Positions 7,440-16,986 of a stretch of DNA of 51,814 bases are shown here, one piece after another. The first letter of the stretch is position 1; each line of letters begins with the position of its first letter. Location of the stretch: assembly GCF_024606225.1 (NCBI RefSeq), contig NZ_JAGRPU010000040.1, forward strand, positions 1-51,814, in the 5' to 3' direction. The notes beneath the pieces were generated by a model. That model was not told the origin of the DNA, searched no databases, and saw nothing but the letters and a program-made list of their open reading frames with translations. The position numbers and the translations under genes were made by a program. This stretch comes from Endozoicomonas sp. ISHI1 (lineage in GTDB: Bacteria > Pseudomonadota > Gammaproteobacteria > Pseudomonadales > Endozoicomonadaceae).

Positions 7440-9524
7440 TCAGACATTAGCGTACTTCTCAGCATGACCCAGCCAGCGAAGGATCAATGGCTCTGCGTTT
7501 TGTGGTACCTCTTTCAAGACACTCTGGGCCGCATCCCTGACCTGATCCAGCAAAATGGCATCCCGTTCAAGATCGGCTACCTTGAACTGGGCAAGCCCGG
7601 TCTGCCGGGTGCCCAGCACTTCTCCCGGTCCGCGTAATTGCAAATCTTTTTCAGCAATGACAAAACCATCGCTGGAGTCGCGCATCACTTGCAAACGCTC
7701 CCTGCTCTGCTGCGAAAGCGGGGCGTGATACATCAGAAGACAGTGGCTCGCTATGCTGCCGCGACCGACACGACCTCTTAACTGATGTAATTGAGCCAGA
7801 CCCAATCGCTCCGGATTTTCAATAATCATAAGGCTGGCATTAGGTACATCCACGCCTACTTCGATGACCGTAGTGGCCACCAACAGATGCATGTGTCCGG
7901 ACTTGAAAGCATCCATAACCTCAAGCTTTTCAGTCGCTTTCATTCGACCATGAACCAATCCTATGGAAAGCTCGGGCAATGCTTCTCGCAGCTGTTCAGC
8001 CGTCACCTCAGCTGCCTGGCACTGCAAAGCCTCTGACTCTTCAATCAGGGTACAGACCCAATATGCCTGACGGCCCTCCAAACAGGCTGAGCGCAGACGT
8101 TTTATTACGTGATCACGACGATCGTCGCTTATCACGACGGTATTTACCGGTGTTCTGCCCGGGGGTAATTCGTCGATAACGGAACAATCCAGATCGGCGT
8201 AGGCACTCATAGCCAGCGTTCGGGGAATAGGCGTTGCTGTCATAATCAGTTGATGAGGTTGCCCACCATTGAGCTCACCTTTTTTTCGCAACGCCATTCG
8301 CTGATGTACACCAAATCGATGCTGCTCATCGATAATGGCCAGACCCAGCTGCCTGAACTGTACGTCTTCCTGAAAAAGGGCATGAGTACCCACCACCACA
8401 GCGGCATCGCCCCGGGCAATCTCTTCCAGAATCTGCTGACGCTTTTTCCCTTTGGTTTTTCCTGACAAATAGGCAATAGAAATCCCCAGAGGTTTCAGCC
8501 ATCCCTTAAAGTTCTTCTCGTGCTGCTCAGCCAGTATTTCCGTTGGTGCCATAACGGCGGCCTGATAACCATTCTCGACGGCCTGAAGTGCAGCCAGAGC
8601 AGCCACCACCGTTTTGCCCGAACCCACATCGCCCTGAACCAGTCTCAACATGGGATCAGGATTCATCATATCCTGACTGATTTCCGCCAATACTTTTTCC
8701 TGAGCGCCCGTCAGGGAAAAGGGCAGCTGCTCACGAAAGTCCCGGGTTAGCGTCTGCCTGGGTGACATTGCGTAGCTTTTTACTGTGCGAATCAGGCTAC
8801 GCAGCTTCTGCATACTCAGGTTGTGAGCCAAAAGTTCTTCAAAAGCCAGTCGCATTTGTGCCGGATGGCGACCTTCAGAAAGGAGTTCAACAGAAACATC
8901 AGGGGGAGGCGAGTGCAGGAACTCCACAGCATCCACCAGCGACCCTAACTGATATTGCGATCTGACATTGTCAGGCAGCCACTCCTGAAGTACATCAGGA
9001 TGGTTCAGTTTGCCCAAAGCCTGCTCACAAAGACTTCGAATTCTCTGCTGAGTGAGTCCTTCAGTAGCCGGATAGACAGGCGTCAGGGTTTCCTCAACAT
9101 CCAGATTATTATCCGGTTTGATGACCCGATATTCAGGGTGATAAATCTCAAGGCCACTGGCTCCCCTGCGGGGCTGCCCAAAACAACGAACCTCTGCTCC
9201 CGGTTTGAGGTGATTCTTCTGTGCGCTGGAAAAATGGTAAAACCTCAACCCGACAGAACCTGTGCCATCACTGATGCGGCAAAGCAGACTCTGGCGCTTG
9301 CCCATCAGGACGTCAGTAGCAACCACAGAGCCCTGAATAACATAATCCCCTTCCGGATGAATAGCGGCAATGGGCGTAATGCGGGTGCGATCCTGATATC
9401 TGAGGGGCAAATGAAAAAGCAGGTCCTGCAGATTATGAATATGGATTTTTGCCAGTTTGTCGGCAAGCGCAGCCCCAACTCCTTTCAGTGCTGTCACAGG
9501 AATCTCATGCAGGGGCTTCACCAT
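7440..9524 (-). CDS. recG: ATP-dependent DNA helicase RecG
   Basis: Monomeric branch-migrating helicase that regresses stalled forks and processes Holliday junctions and R-loops in the cytoplasm. The full-length 694-aa protein has an N-terminal wedge/OB domain (about 1-250) with LKGVGAALADKLAK, Walker A GDVGSGKTVVA, motif II IIDEQH (DExH box), motif III TATPIPRTLA, and the C-terminal LGLAQLHQLRGRVGRG motif VI. The TRG-like C-terminal motif and the tail are complete. It starts 34 bp after oxyR on the same strand; oxyR-recG is a known operon in Pseudomonas, so peroxide stress may raise recG expression here too. Confidence 0.97.
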   Translation of the reverse strand: MVKPLHEIPVTALKGVGAALADKLAKIHIHNLQDLLFHLPLRYQDRTRITPIAAIHPEGDYVIQGSVVATDVLMGKRQSLLCRISDGTGSVGLRFYHFSSAQKNHLKPGAEVRCFGQPRRGASGLEIYHPEYRVIKPDNNLDVEETLTPVYPATEGLTQQRIRSLCEQALGKLNHPDVLQEWLPDNVRSQYQLGSLVDAVEFLHSPPPDVSVELLSEGRHPAQMRLAFEELLAHNLSMQKLRSLIRTVKSYAMSPRQTLTRDFREQLPFSLTGAQEKVLAEISQDMMNPDPMLRLVQGDVGSGKTVVAALAALQAVENGYQAAVMAPTEILAEQHEKNFKGWLKPLGISIAYLSGKTKGKKRQQILEEIARGDAAVVVGTHALFQEDVQFRQLGLAIIDEQHRFGVHQRMALRKKGELNGGQPHQLIMTATPIPRTLAMSAYADLDCSVIDELPPGRTPVNTVVISDDRRDHVIKRLRSACLEGRQAYWVCTLIEESEALQCQAAEVTAEQLREALPELSIGLVHGRMKATEKLEVMDAFKSGHMHLLVATTVIEVGVDVPNASLMIIENPERLGLAQLHQLRGRVGRGSIASHCLLMYHAPLSQQSRERLQVMRDSSDGFVIAEKDLQLRGPGEVLGTRQTGLAQFKVADLERDAILLDQVRDAAQSVLKEVPQNAEPLILRWLGHAEKYANV

Positions 9525-9558
9525 ATCACCTCAATGTACTACTGCTGTTACTTTTTAT

Positions 9559-10476
9559 TCATTTGGCTTCCGTTACAGAGCATAGCCTGAGAGCACTGGA
9601 CAATGCATCTATTGCCTTGGGTCTCGGGAAACTGGCACGCCAGGCCAAGGCAACGGTTCGACTGGGTGATGGCGAGCGAAAAGGCTTTGATGACAATACA
9701 TCGGGAGCGTAGTGACTGCCAACCAGGGCCGATTCAGGCAGCACACTGATGCCCATTCCCGATGCCACCATATGGCGGATAGTTTCCAGAGAAGAGGCTT
9801 CGATGCCACCTCCTTCTTCGCCACCGGCATCGCCTTTCTGAGCCAGAAGCGGACAGGCCTCCATGACCTGATCCCTGAAGCAGTGGCCTTCCCCCAAAAG
9901 CAGTAACTCTTCGTTCACCAGTTCTGCAGGGTCTATATCTTGCTTCGACAGCCAGGGATGCCCGGCTGGCAATAAAATCCTGAAAGGGTCGTCGTAAAGA
10001 GGCAAGGTTAATACATCAGGCTCAGTAAAGGGCAGTGCGATGATGATGGCGTCCAACTCGCCCACTCTTAGTTTTTTTCTCAAAACCGCTGTAAAGTTTT
10101 CTTCGATGTACAGGGGCATCTTAGGTGCCACCAACGCCAACTGGGGAACAAGATGTGGAAACAGATAAGGCCCGATGGTGTATATGGCACCCACTCTCAG
10201 AGGCGTGGTTAACTGATCGCGCCCGGCTTTGGCAATCTGTTTGATGCCTGACACTTCTTCCAGAACTTTCTGGGCCTGACTGGTGACCTTTTCACCCATA
10301 GGGGTCACCCGAACCGAATTCCGCGATCGTTCGAACAGGGCTACTCCAAGCTCATCTTCCAGTTTTTTCACTCCCACACTGAGCGTGGGCTGACTGACAT
10401 GGCACTTGGCAGCAGCACGCCCAAAGTGCTGCTCCTGAGCAAGAGTCACAATATAGCGCAATTCTGTGAGAGTCAT
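9559..10476 (-). CDS. oxyR: Hydrogen-peroxide sensor/activator OxyR
   Basis: LysR-type regulator (305 aa). An N-terminal winged helix-turn-helix begins MTLTELRYIVTLAQEQHFGRAA. The regulatory domain carries the two redox cysteines in GEGHCFRDQVMEAC at residues 199 and 208, the same numbers as E. coli OxyR, so peroxide sensing by a reversible disulfide is expected. It is first in the oxyR-recG pair. The 207 bp upstream contain a rightward terminator and possibly a divergent small RNA (see that entry). TTGACA at 10556-10561 (minus strand) could be its -35, but no good -10 follows at the usual distance. Confidence 0.95.
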   Translation of the reverse strand: MTLTELRYIVTLAQEQHFGRAAAKCHVSQPTLSVGVKKLEDELGVALFERSRNSVRVTPMGEKVTSQAQKVLEEVSGIKQIAKAGRDQLTTPLRVGAIYTIGPYLFPHLVPQLALVAPKMPLYIEENFTAVLRKKLRVGELDAIIIALPFTEPDVLTLPLYDDPFRILLPAGHPWLSKQDIDPAELVNEELLLLGEGHCFRDQVMEACPLLAQKGDAGGEEGGGIEASSLETIRHMVASGMGISVLPESALVGSHYAPDVLSSKPFRSPSPSRTVALAWRASFPRPKAIDALSSALRLCSVTEAK

Positions 10477-10683
10477 AACGGTAGAAGCCTGTCTGGAAAC
10501 GACCAGAACACTGTAAATTTAAACAGTTTTTTTTTCAAACTATTCCTTCGGCTTCTGTCAAAAGTAGAAGATGCATCATCGGAGGCACAGAGAAATGCTG
10601 AATTTGAGTAAGGTTACTTGCATTTCCCTGAGGATAAAGGACACTCACGGTTGTCCTTTTTTTATAAAAATGACGGGGCTGCT
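10477..10683. other. oxyR / SDR divergent intergenic region
   Basis: The region separates leftward oxyR from the rightward SDR gene. It holds a short inverted repeat ACTGT/ACAGT followed by nine Ts (10509-10535) and a clear rightward terminator (10636-10663). Because no rightward gene precedes that terminator, a short divergent transcript is implied. No clear consensus promoter was found for it or for the SDR gene. Confidence 0.5.
10636..10663 (+). terminator. Rightward intrinsic terminator without an upstream gene
   Basis: AAAGGAC (10636-10642), 10-nt loop, GTCCTTT (10653-10659), running into TTTTTTTAT. It lies between oxyR and the SDR gene, 20 bp before the latter's start, so it ends either a small RNA or a 5' leader (attenuator). 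Confidence 0.75.
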
Positions 10684-11541
10684 ATGAAGAAGAATGTATT
10701 GATCGCCGGTTGCGGTGATGTCGGTTGCGAATTAGCACGACAGCTTCTGGACACAGACAATTACTCTGTCTGGGGATTACGCCGGAGCATTGACCGTTTG
10801 CCCCAGGGCGTTCATCCTGTTCAGGGCGACCTGTCAAATCCAGAACAGCTGGGCAACTGGCCCAACAAAATTGACTATGTCGTTTATGCGGCTGCCTCCG
10901 ATGGATCCGGTCAGGACAATTATCAAAAAGCCTATCTAAGAGGTCTTTCCAACGTCCTTTCTCGCCTTCAGGCACAGGGCCACCGGCCCGAGCGGGTGCT
11001 TTTCACTTCCAGTACCGGCAGTTATCACCAGGATGATGGTCAGTGGGTGGATGAAACTTCACCCACACATCCGGTTCGGTATTCCGGGAAGATTATGCTG
11101 GAGGCAGAAGCGATTTTAATCAACAGCCCTTTTCCTGCGACTGCGGTTCGTTTTGGCGGCATTTATGGTCCCGGAAGAAATCGAATGATCAATCGAGTCA
11201 AAGCCGGTGAAGGCTGTGAAGCTGAGCCGGTCATCTATGGCAACCGCATACACCGGGATGACTGTGCCGGTATCCTTGCTCATCTGATTCGCCGCGATGA
11301 GCAAAAGCTTCCCGTTGACTCTCTATACCTGGGTGTCGACCACGAACCCGCTCCAATGTACGAAGTGTTGCACTGGCTGGCAGCTCAACTCGGTATAGTG
11401 CTGGACGACAGCCACACTGCACCTCAGAGAGGCAGCAAACGTTGCAGCAATCAAAAAATCATCGATGCAGGTTACACTTTCAGGTACCCAAACTACAGGG
11501 CTGGCTACTCAGAGTTGTTAAGCTCAACGTCCTATGAGTAA
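10684..11541 (+). CDS. NAD(P)-dependent epimerase/dehydratase (atypical SDR, YeeZ-like)
   Basis: Cytoplasmic Rossmann-fold enzyme of the extended/atypical SDR class. The N-terminal dinucleotide-binding motif is AGCGDVGCELA, the more compact variant used by YeeZ-type proteins. SSTGSY carries the catalytic Ser, and the usual YxxxK is present as YSGKI. The ATG at 10684 is chosen because the longer frame from 10618 would translate through the terminator hairpin. The substrate is unknown. Length is 285 aa, normal for the group. The neighbour ridA is convergent, with a 99-bp gap. Confidence 0.85.
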   Translation: MKKNVLIAGCGDVGCELARQLLDTDNYSVWGLRRSIDRLPQGVHPVQGDLSNPEQLGNWPNKIDYVVYAAASDGSGQDNYQKAYLRGLSNVLSRLQAQGHRPERVLFTSSTGSYHQDDGQWVDETSPTHPVRYSGKIMLEAEAILINSPFPATAVRFGGIYGPGRNRMINRVKAGEGCEAEPVIYGNRIHRDDCAGILAHLIRRDEQKLPVDSLYLGVDHEPAPMYEVLHWLAAQLGIVLDDSHTAPQRGSKRCSNQKIIDAGYTFRYPNYRAGYSELLSSTSYE

Positions 11542-11640
11542 TGACAACAGCCCTACCTGTTTGCTATTCATTTCCATTCACACGGCAAAGCTGCGCAATG
11601 CCGGGATGGATGGAGAATTCCACAATGTTCGTTAAAAAAA

Positions 11641-12027
11641 CTACCTCAGCTCCAGAATCGCATCAATCTCAACCGGCACGCCTTTGGGCAGTTCTTTCAC
11701 ACCAATGGCAGCACGTGCAGGATAGGGCTGAGTGAAATACTCAGCCATTACTTCATTGACCGCATTAAAATTGCTAAGATCGGTCAGGAAAATGCCTACT
11801 TTTGCAGCATCCTGAAGTTCTCCACCTGCAGCTTCTGCAATGGCTTTCAGATTTTCAAAGCAGCGGCGTGTCTGCGCTTTGAAGCCTCCCTGCTCCAGCT
11901 CCATGGTTTCCGGGATCAGGGGAATCTGGCCGGAAACATAAACGGTCGTTCCGGCCTTAACCGCCTGAGAGTAGGTACCAATCGCCTGAGGCGCATTCTC
12001 TGTGTTTATGGTCTGTCTATTACTCAT
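11641..12027 (-). CDS. ridA: Reactive intermediate deaminase RidA
   Basis: Trimeric enamine/imine deaminase (RidA/YjgF/UK114 family) that hydrolyses 2-aminoacrylate and similar reactive intermediates to keto acids. The 128-aa frame starts [23 protein letters not shown] and contains [32 protein letters not shown] and the catalytic-Arg/Glu region [23 protein letters not shown]. Start 12027 is preceded by GGGAAGTGAG. It follows spoT as in Pseudomonas, but here a 167-bp MITE-like repeat lies between the two genes. Confidence 0.95.
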   Translation of the reverse strand: MSNRQTINTENAPQAIGTYSQAVKAGTTVYVSGQIPLIPETMELEQGGFKAQTRRCFENLKAIAEAAGGELQDAAKVGIFLTDLSNFNAVNEVMAEYFTQPYPARAAIGVKELPKGVPVEIDAILELR

Positions 12028-12114
12028 TGTGCGCTCACTTCCCAACAGAAAAGAGCCAAATAGTAAGGGACAACACGTATTTTTCAAGTCCCTTTGGAGT
12101 TATGCCGATACTGC

Positions 12115-12281
12115 CTAGCAGCCTGTCAGACTTAAGCGTCCGTAGCGAGGATTGCAAGAAATTGAGGATAAAAATTTCTGCTTCTGAGGAGAATAGCGAG
12201 CTATTTGACGAAGAAGCAGGAATTTTTAGACCAATTTATTGCAACCGCAGTAGGACAGCCTTAAGTCCGACAGGCTGCTAG
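12115..12281. repeat. 167-bp palindromic MITE-like element, copy 1
   Basis: Both ends carry the same inverted terminal sequence: CTAGCAGCCTGTC(A/G)GACTT at the left and its reverse complement at the right. The inside is an imperfect palindrome: GGATTGCAAGAAATTGAGGA on one arm pairs with the TTGCAATAAATTGG-type sequence on the other, and CTGCTTCT recurs on both. An almost identical 167-bp copy lies in opposite orientation at 19359-19525. The right end provides the TAG stop codon of spoT (12278-12280). It encodes nothing; it may be mobilised in trans by an unknown transposase, or serve as an RNA hairpin between spoT and ridA. Confidence 0.9.
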
Positions 12282-14407
12282 GCTTCTCTGCGACGGTTGA
12301 TAGAGTTAACGCCCTTGATCACACGAAGCCGTTTGATGATTCGGGCCAGATGGAGACGATCCTTAACCTTAATCACCAGCTGAACCATACAGAAGCTGGC
12401 ATCACGCTCTTCCATGCTGATTTTCTCTATGTTGCCTTCCACTGCAGTGACACTGGTCGCCAAAGAAGCAATCATGCCTCGATGATGTTCCAGCTCTACC
12501 AGCAACTCGACTGTGAATTCGCCAGAAACATCTTTATCCCAATCCACCTCCAGCACTTTTTCAGGGCTGTGGCGAATATCAGAGATGTTTTTACAGCTTT
12601 CCGTATGAATCACAATGCCACGGCCTGAGCTGACATGTCCGACAACCGGGTCGCCCGGAATCGGATAGCAGCACTTGGCAAAGCTGATTACCATACCCTC
12701 CGTACCCCTGATCGACAGCGGCTTCTCGGAGTCAGAAGTATCAATCTGGGTTTTCTCTGTTTCCACACTGCCTGGTTCCATCAGCATACGTGCAACGACG
12801 TAAGCCATGCGGTTGCCCAAACCAATGTCTTCCAAAAGGTCATCCAGAGTATCGAACTTCAGCGATTCAATCTGACCTTTGAGGACCTGGTCGTCCATAT
12901 CATCAAGATGACTCTCGAAACTGACCAGAGCCTTGTTCAGCAGTCGGCGACCAAGAGCAATGGATTCATTGCGCCGCTGATTCTTGAGGAAATGACGTAT
13001 ATTGGACCGGGCTTTTCCGGTCACAACAAAATTTAACCAGCCGACATTAGGTCTGGCACCGGGGGCTGTGACAACTTCTACCGTCTGCCCACTCTGTAAT
13101 GGCTGACTCAGGGAAGCCAGACGGCGATCAATACGACAGGCTACACAGGTGTTACCCACATCAGTATGAACGGTGTAGGCAAAATCAACGGAAGTAGCGC
13201 CCTTGGGCAATTCAAGAATATGGCCTTTGGGCGTAAAGACGTAGACTTCGTCCGGGAACAGGTCGATCTTGACGTTCTCAATGAACTCCAGTGAATCACC
13301 GGCATTTTTTTGCAGTTCAAGTACACCTTTGAGCCACTGACGTGTACGGGCATGGCTGCCGGACAGTGCTTCATCTCCCGATTTATAGAGCCAGTGGGCA
13401 GCTATGCCATTATTGGCCATATCTTCCATTTCCTGAGTTCGGATCTGGATCTCGACGGGAACACCGTGCATACCAAAGAGGCTGGTGTGAAGCGACTGAT
13501 AGCCGTTAGCCTTGGGAATAGCAATGTAGTCTTTGAAACGCCCCGGAATCGGCTTGTATAGATTATGGACCATGCCTAATGCACGGTAACAGGAGTCAGC
13601 ACTGCCAACAATGATACGAAATGCAAACATGTCCATGATTTCGGCAAAGGACTTGCTCTGGTTACGCATCTTTCGATAGATACTGTAAAGATGCTTCTCC
13701 CGTCCTACGACTCTGCCCATCAGGCCAACTTCCTCAAGACGGACAGCAATAGCCCTCTGAACCTGGCCCACCAGATCCTTGCGATTACCACGGGCTTCTT
13801 TCACTGCCTGACGTATCATTCGGGATCTCATGGGATACATGGCCTGAAAGCCGAGGTCTTCCAGTTCAATCCGCAGATTGTGCATGCCCAGACGATTGGC
13901 AATCGGCACATAAATGTCAAGAGTTTCTCTGGCAATCCGACGACGCTTGTCGGGTCTGAGCACACCCAGAGTGCGCATATTGTGGAGTCGATCGGACAGT
14001 TTGACCAGGATGACCCGGATGTCCCGCGCCATGGCCAGGGCCATTTTCTGGAAGTTTTCGGCTTGGGCCAGAGTCTTGTTTTCAAACTGCATGTGCGTTA
14101 GTTTGCTGACTCCGTCAACCAGATCGGCAACCACTTCACCGAACTGTTCGTGAATGGCAGTTTTTTCGATTCCGGTGTCTTCGATAACATCATGTAGCAT
14201 GGCGGCCATCAGACTATGATGATCCATGTGCATGTCCGCAAGAATTGCAGCCACCTCGAGCGGGTGGGTAATATAAGGCTCACCACTACGCCGGGTCTGG
14301 CCGTCGTGCGCCTGTTCAGCGTAATAGTAAGCCCTGCGAACAAGATTTACCTGTTCGGGATTCAGGTAGGACTTCAAGCGGTCGGCAAACTCTTCAATAG
14401 TTAGCAA
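12278..14407 (-). CDS. spoT: Bifunctional (p)ppGpp synthetase/hydrolase SpoT
   Basis: Makes and degrades the alarmone (p)ppGpp. Domains in order are HD hydrolase (HDVIEDTG near residue 75), synthetase (GREKHLYSIYRKM, DMFAFRIIV, GYQSLHTSLFG), TGS (DEVYVFTPKGHILELPKGATSVDFAYTVHTDVG) and a C-terminal ACT domain. Both catalytic centres look intact. I prefer the TTG start at 14407 because CAGGAGGAG sits 6 nt before it, and the resulting N terminus (MLTIEEFADRLKSYL) aligns without gap to the Pseudomonas SpoT start as I recall it; the ATG at 14431 would add 8 residues. It is the second cistron after rpoZ. Its stop codon lies inside a MITE end. Confidence 0.95.
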   Translation of the reverse strand: MLTIEEFADRLKSYLNPEQVNLVRRAYYYAEQAHDGQTRRSGEPYITHPLEVAAILADMHMDHHSLMAAMLHDVIEDTGIEKTAIHEQFGEVVADLVDGVSKLTHMQFENKTLAQAENFQKMALAMARDIRVILVKLSDRLHNMRTLGVLRPDKRRRIARETLDIYVPIANRLGMHNLRIELEDLGFQAMYPMRSRMIRQAVKEARGNRKDLVGQVQRAIAVRLEEVGLMGRVVGREKHLYSIYRKMRNQSKSFAEIMDMFAFRIIVGSADSCYRALGMVHNLYKPIPGRFKDYIAIPKANGYQSLHTSLFGMHGVPVEIQIRTQEMEDMANNGIAAHWLYKSGDEALSGSHARTRQWLKGVLELQKNAGDSLEFIENVKIDLFPDEVYVFTPKGHILELPKGATSVDFAYTVHTDVGNTCVACRIDRRLASLSQPLQSGQTVEVVTAPGARPNVGWLNFVVTGKARSNIRHFLKNQRRNESIALGRRLLNKALVSFESHLDDMDDQVLKGQIESLKFDTLDDLLEDIGLGNRMAYVVARMLMEPGSVETEKTQIDTSDSEKPLSIRGTEGMVISFAKCCYPIPGDPVVGHVSSGRGIVIHTESCKNISDIRHSPEKVLEVDWDKDVSGEFTVELLVELEHHRGMIASLATSVTAVEGNIEKISMEERDASFCMVQLVIKVKDRLHLARIIKRLRVIKGVNSINRRREA

Positions 14408-14470
14408 AGCCCGCTCCTCCTGTGCAGCCATCCAGCCATCCAGAGCACCTCCCGGGGAGGTCTGGTGGTA

Positions 14471-14722
14471 TTAGCCCTCAACACCAGCCAGGAACATGGC
14501 CGCTTCGTCTTCGTCCACCATTTTTTCTTCAACAGACAGAGGGGTTACCAGACCTTCTGCAATTTCGCGCAAAGCCATAACGGTGGGCTTGTCGTTTTCC
14601 CATTCCAGTTTGGAGTCCTTGCCACCAATCGCCAGCTGACGTGCACGCTTGGAAGCGACCATTACCAATTCAAAGCGATTATCGACATTGTCCAGACAGT
14701 CTTCTACGGTTACTCGAGCCAC
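14471..14722 (-). CDS. rpoZ: RNA polymerase omega subunit
   Basis: 83-aa omega subunit, which aids assembly of RNA polymerase and forms part of a ppGpp site. Starts [30 protein letters not shown], the family signature, with a GTG start codon preceded by GAGAGGTGA. It begins the rpoZ-spoT(-ridA) operon, 39-63 bp ahead of spoT. In most relatives gmk comes just before rpoZ. Here gmk is 3.9 kb away, with a rightward aminopeptidase and a leftward HAD gene in between. Confidence 0.97.
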   Translation of the reverse strand: MARVTVEDCLDNVDNRFELVMVASKRARQLAIGGKDSKLEWENDKPTVMALREIAEGLVTPLSVEEKMVDEDEAAMFLAGVEG

Positions 14723-15159
14723 TGCTCACCTCTCAAATTTAATCACTATGGAAATGCTCTTTCCTATTCGCCCGACCGGGAATAGCGTTCTGCTTGTTTT
14801 CGGTCAGACTCCCGGGAAAGAGCACTTTTGCTTTTTGGCTTAAACAGCCTGTTTGCGGACCTTACAGTTTACTTTACGACCAGAGTCCAAACAAGCCCGG
14901 GACCGGTCAGTAACTATGCACTGGAAGGGCCATTGATTATTTTATCGACCACTCATTTGATTGTGTCAGGTCAACAGGCCTTTCTGAAGCTCATTTTTTA
15001 TAGCGGTATGAGCGTTCTTTATTTTGGAAAGCCATAAGACTCTGACAAAGACTGAAGCATTAAAGGCTTTCTACCCTTTCTGATTGTCTTCAAAGATAGT
15101 TATAGTAGCGCCATTAACTGATACTATTTCTTCGCAGCAGGCATTTCAGAATACAACTT
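14723..15159. other. rpoZ / aminopeptidase divergent intergenic region
   Basis: 437 bp without a credible gene. It should carry the rpoZ-spoT promoter (leftward) and the aminopeptidase promoter (rightward). For the latter, TTTCTG, 18 bp, TATAGT ends about 55 bp before the start codon; this is weak. No strong operator or terminator was seen. Confidence 0.4.
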
Positions 15160-16956
15160 ATGACAACCACCATTAATCAGCTGACGACCCCAGAGAAGCT
15201 GGCAGTACTGCAATCAGCAATGAAAAGCCAGAACATTCACGCTTGGATTATCCCAAGCTCTGATCCACACCAGAGCGAATACGTAGCCGATCGATGGAAT
15301 GGCCGTGCCTGGCTGTCTGGGTTTGATGGCTCAGCAGGCACCCTTGTCGTACTTCAAGAGCGGGCTGCATTGTGGACCGACGGCCGCTACTTTCTTCAGG
15401 CTGAAGAACAACTGGCGGGCAGCGGCATCGAACTGATGAAGCAAGGGCAGCCTGATGTGCCACCTATCAACAGATGGATAACAGATACCCTTGATGAAGG
15501 GCAGGTTATTGGCTTTGATGGCACAGTTGTGAGCCTTCGGTTCGTCAGAAATCTCAAAAAGTTATTTGATAGCAAAAGCCTGCTCCTGAAAACCGATCTT
15601 GATCTGCTGAATGATATCTGGAAAGACCGTCCAGCCATGCCTGCTGAGCCTGTTGCCCTCCACAGTGATGGGATGGCAGGAAAAAGCCGCGAGGAAAAAC
15701 TGGCTGAAGTGCGGGAAGCAATGACAGAAGCAGGGGCTGACCATATCCTGATGGCAGCTCTGGACGACATAGCCTGGTTGTTCAACCTGCGTGGCTCTGA
15801 CGTTGAATGCAACCCGGTTTTTATGGCTTATGCCCATATCACCAAAGACTCAGCACGGCTCTTTATTGACGACAGTCGTCTGGAAAAAGAAGCTCTGGAA
15901 GCACTGAAAGCCTCTTCTGTGGAGTTGTGCGCGTACTCAGCAGTTGCAGATAGCCTGTCATTACTAAACGACACTACACTTTTGATTGATCCCGCTACCA
16001 CCTGTCAATGGCTGTTCGACGTTATTGCAGAGAGCGTCTGTGTTGTTGAGGCCACCAGCCCGGCCAAAAACCTCAAAGCGGTTAAAAACCCTGTCGAAAT
16101 CAAACGCATGAATGACTGCCATCGTCGTGATGGTGTCGCCATAGTGCGTTTTATGCGCTGGCTCGAAGGTCAGATTTCCACAGGAACCCTGACTGAAGTC
16201 AGCCTGGATGAAAACCTTCAGGCATTCCGGGCAATGGCTCCTGAATTTAAAGGTCCAAGCTTTTCAACCATTGCAGGATATGGGCCTAATGGTGCAGTTA
16301 TTCATTATCGAGCTGAAGAAGAAACCTGTCTGACAATTCAGCCAAAAGGGCTTCTGCTGGTCGATTCAGGTGGCCAATACCCGGATGGCACTACAGACAT
16401 TACCCGCACCTTTGCCTGCGGTGACATGACCGAAGAAGAAAGGAAAGACTACACTCTGGTGCTCAAGTGTCATATTAATCTGGCAAGGGCCCGTTTCCTG
16501 CGTGGTACCCGTGGTATCCAGCTGGACACACTGGCAAGACAACCGGCATGGGCTGAAGGTCAGAATTACAATCATGGTACCGGTCATGGTGTGGGTTATT
16601 TCCTGAATGTGCACGAAGGCCCGCAGAGTGTCAGCCAGTACTTTCTGGATGTTGCTCTGAAACCCGGCATGCTGATTACCAACGAGCCGGGTATGTATCG
16701 TAATGGCAAGCATGGTATCCGGATCGAAAATATCATGCTGGTTGAAGAAGATATAAAAACCGAATTCGGCGATTTCTATAAACTGAAAGACTTGACTCTC
16801 GCACCGATTGATACCCGTCCACTGTTGCTCGATAGGCTCAATAGTGAGGAAGTTGAGTGGCTGAATAAATACCACGACAGAGTGAGACGTGAATTGTCAC
16901 CACTATTGGAAGGAGAAGATCTGGAGTGGCTGATCAAGGCAACAGAAGCCATCTGA
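15160..16956 (+). CDS. Xaa-Pro aminopeptidase (aminopeptidase P1-like, M24B)
   Basis: Metallopeptidase that removes N-terminal residues preceding proline. The 598-aa length and three-domain layout (two creatinase-type N domains, about 10-310, then a pita-bread catalytic domain) match the long XPNPEP1/APP1 class rather than the 440-aa E. coli PepP. The dinuclear metal ligands are visible: the two Asp in LLVDSGGQYPDGTTDITRTF, His in NHGTGHGVGYFLNVHEGP, Glu in TNEPGMY and Glu in GIRIENIMLV. Cytoplasmic, with no signal peptide. Monocistronic, followed by a terminator at 16987-17010. Confidence 0.93.
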   Translation: MTTTINQLTTPEKLAVLQSAMKSQNIHAWIIPSSDPHQSEYVADRWNGRAWLSGFDGSAGTLVVLQERAALWTDGRYFLQAEEQLAGSGIELMKQGQPDVPPINRWITDTLDEGQVIGFDGTVVSLRFVRNLKKLFDSKSLLLKTDLDLLNDIWKDRPAMPAEPVALHSDGMAGKSREEKLAEVREAMTEAGADHILMAALDDIAWLFNLRGSDVECNPVFMAYAHITKDSARLFIDDSRLEKEALEALKASSVELCAYSAVADSLSLLNDTTLLIDPATTCQWLFDVIAESVCVVEATSPAKNLKAVKNPVEIKRMNDCHRRDGVAIVRFMRWLEGQISTGTLTEVSLDENLQAFRAMAPEFKGPSFSTIAGYGPNGAVIHYRAEEETCLTIQPKGLLLVDSGGQYPDGTTDITRTFACGDMTEEERKDYTLVLKCHINLARARFLRGTRGIQLDTLARQPAWAEGQNYNHGTGHGVGYFLNVHEGPQSVSQYFLDVALKPGMLITNEPGMYRNGKHGIRIENIMLVEEDIKTEFGDFYKLKDLTLAPIDTRPLLLDRLNSEEVEWLNKYHDRVRRELSPLLEGEDLEWLIKATEAI

Positions 16957-16986
16957 TCAAAAGACAAATATTGTATACACATTCAG

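Noticed and set aside
8955-9590. 211-aa rightward ORF opposite recG
   Set aside because: recG is certain on the other strand over this range, and the ORF shows no domain or ribosome site.
10618-10683. Upstream start (10618) for the SDR gene
   Set aside because: It would translate through the terminator hairpin and add residues before the Rossmann motif, which begins directly at the ATG at 10684.
16366-16875. 169-aa leftward ORF inside the aminopeptidase gene
   Set aside because: It lies wholly within the metal-binding domain of a confident coding sequence on the other strand.
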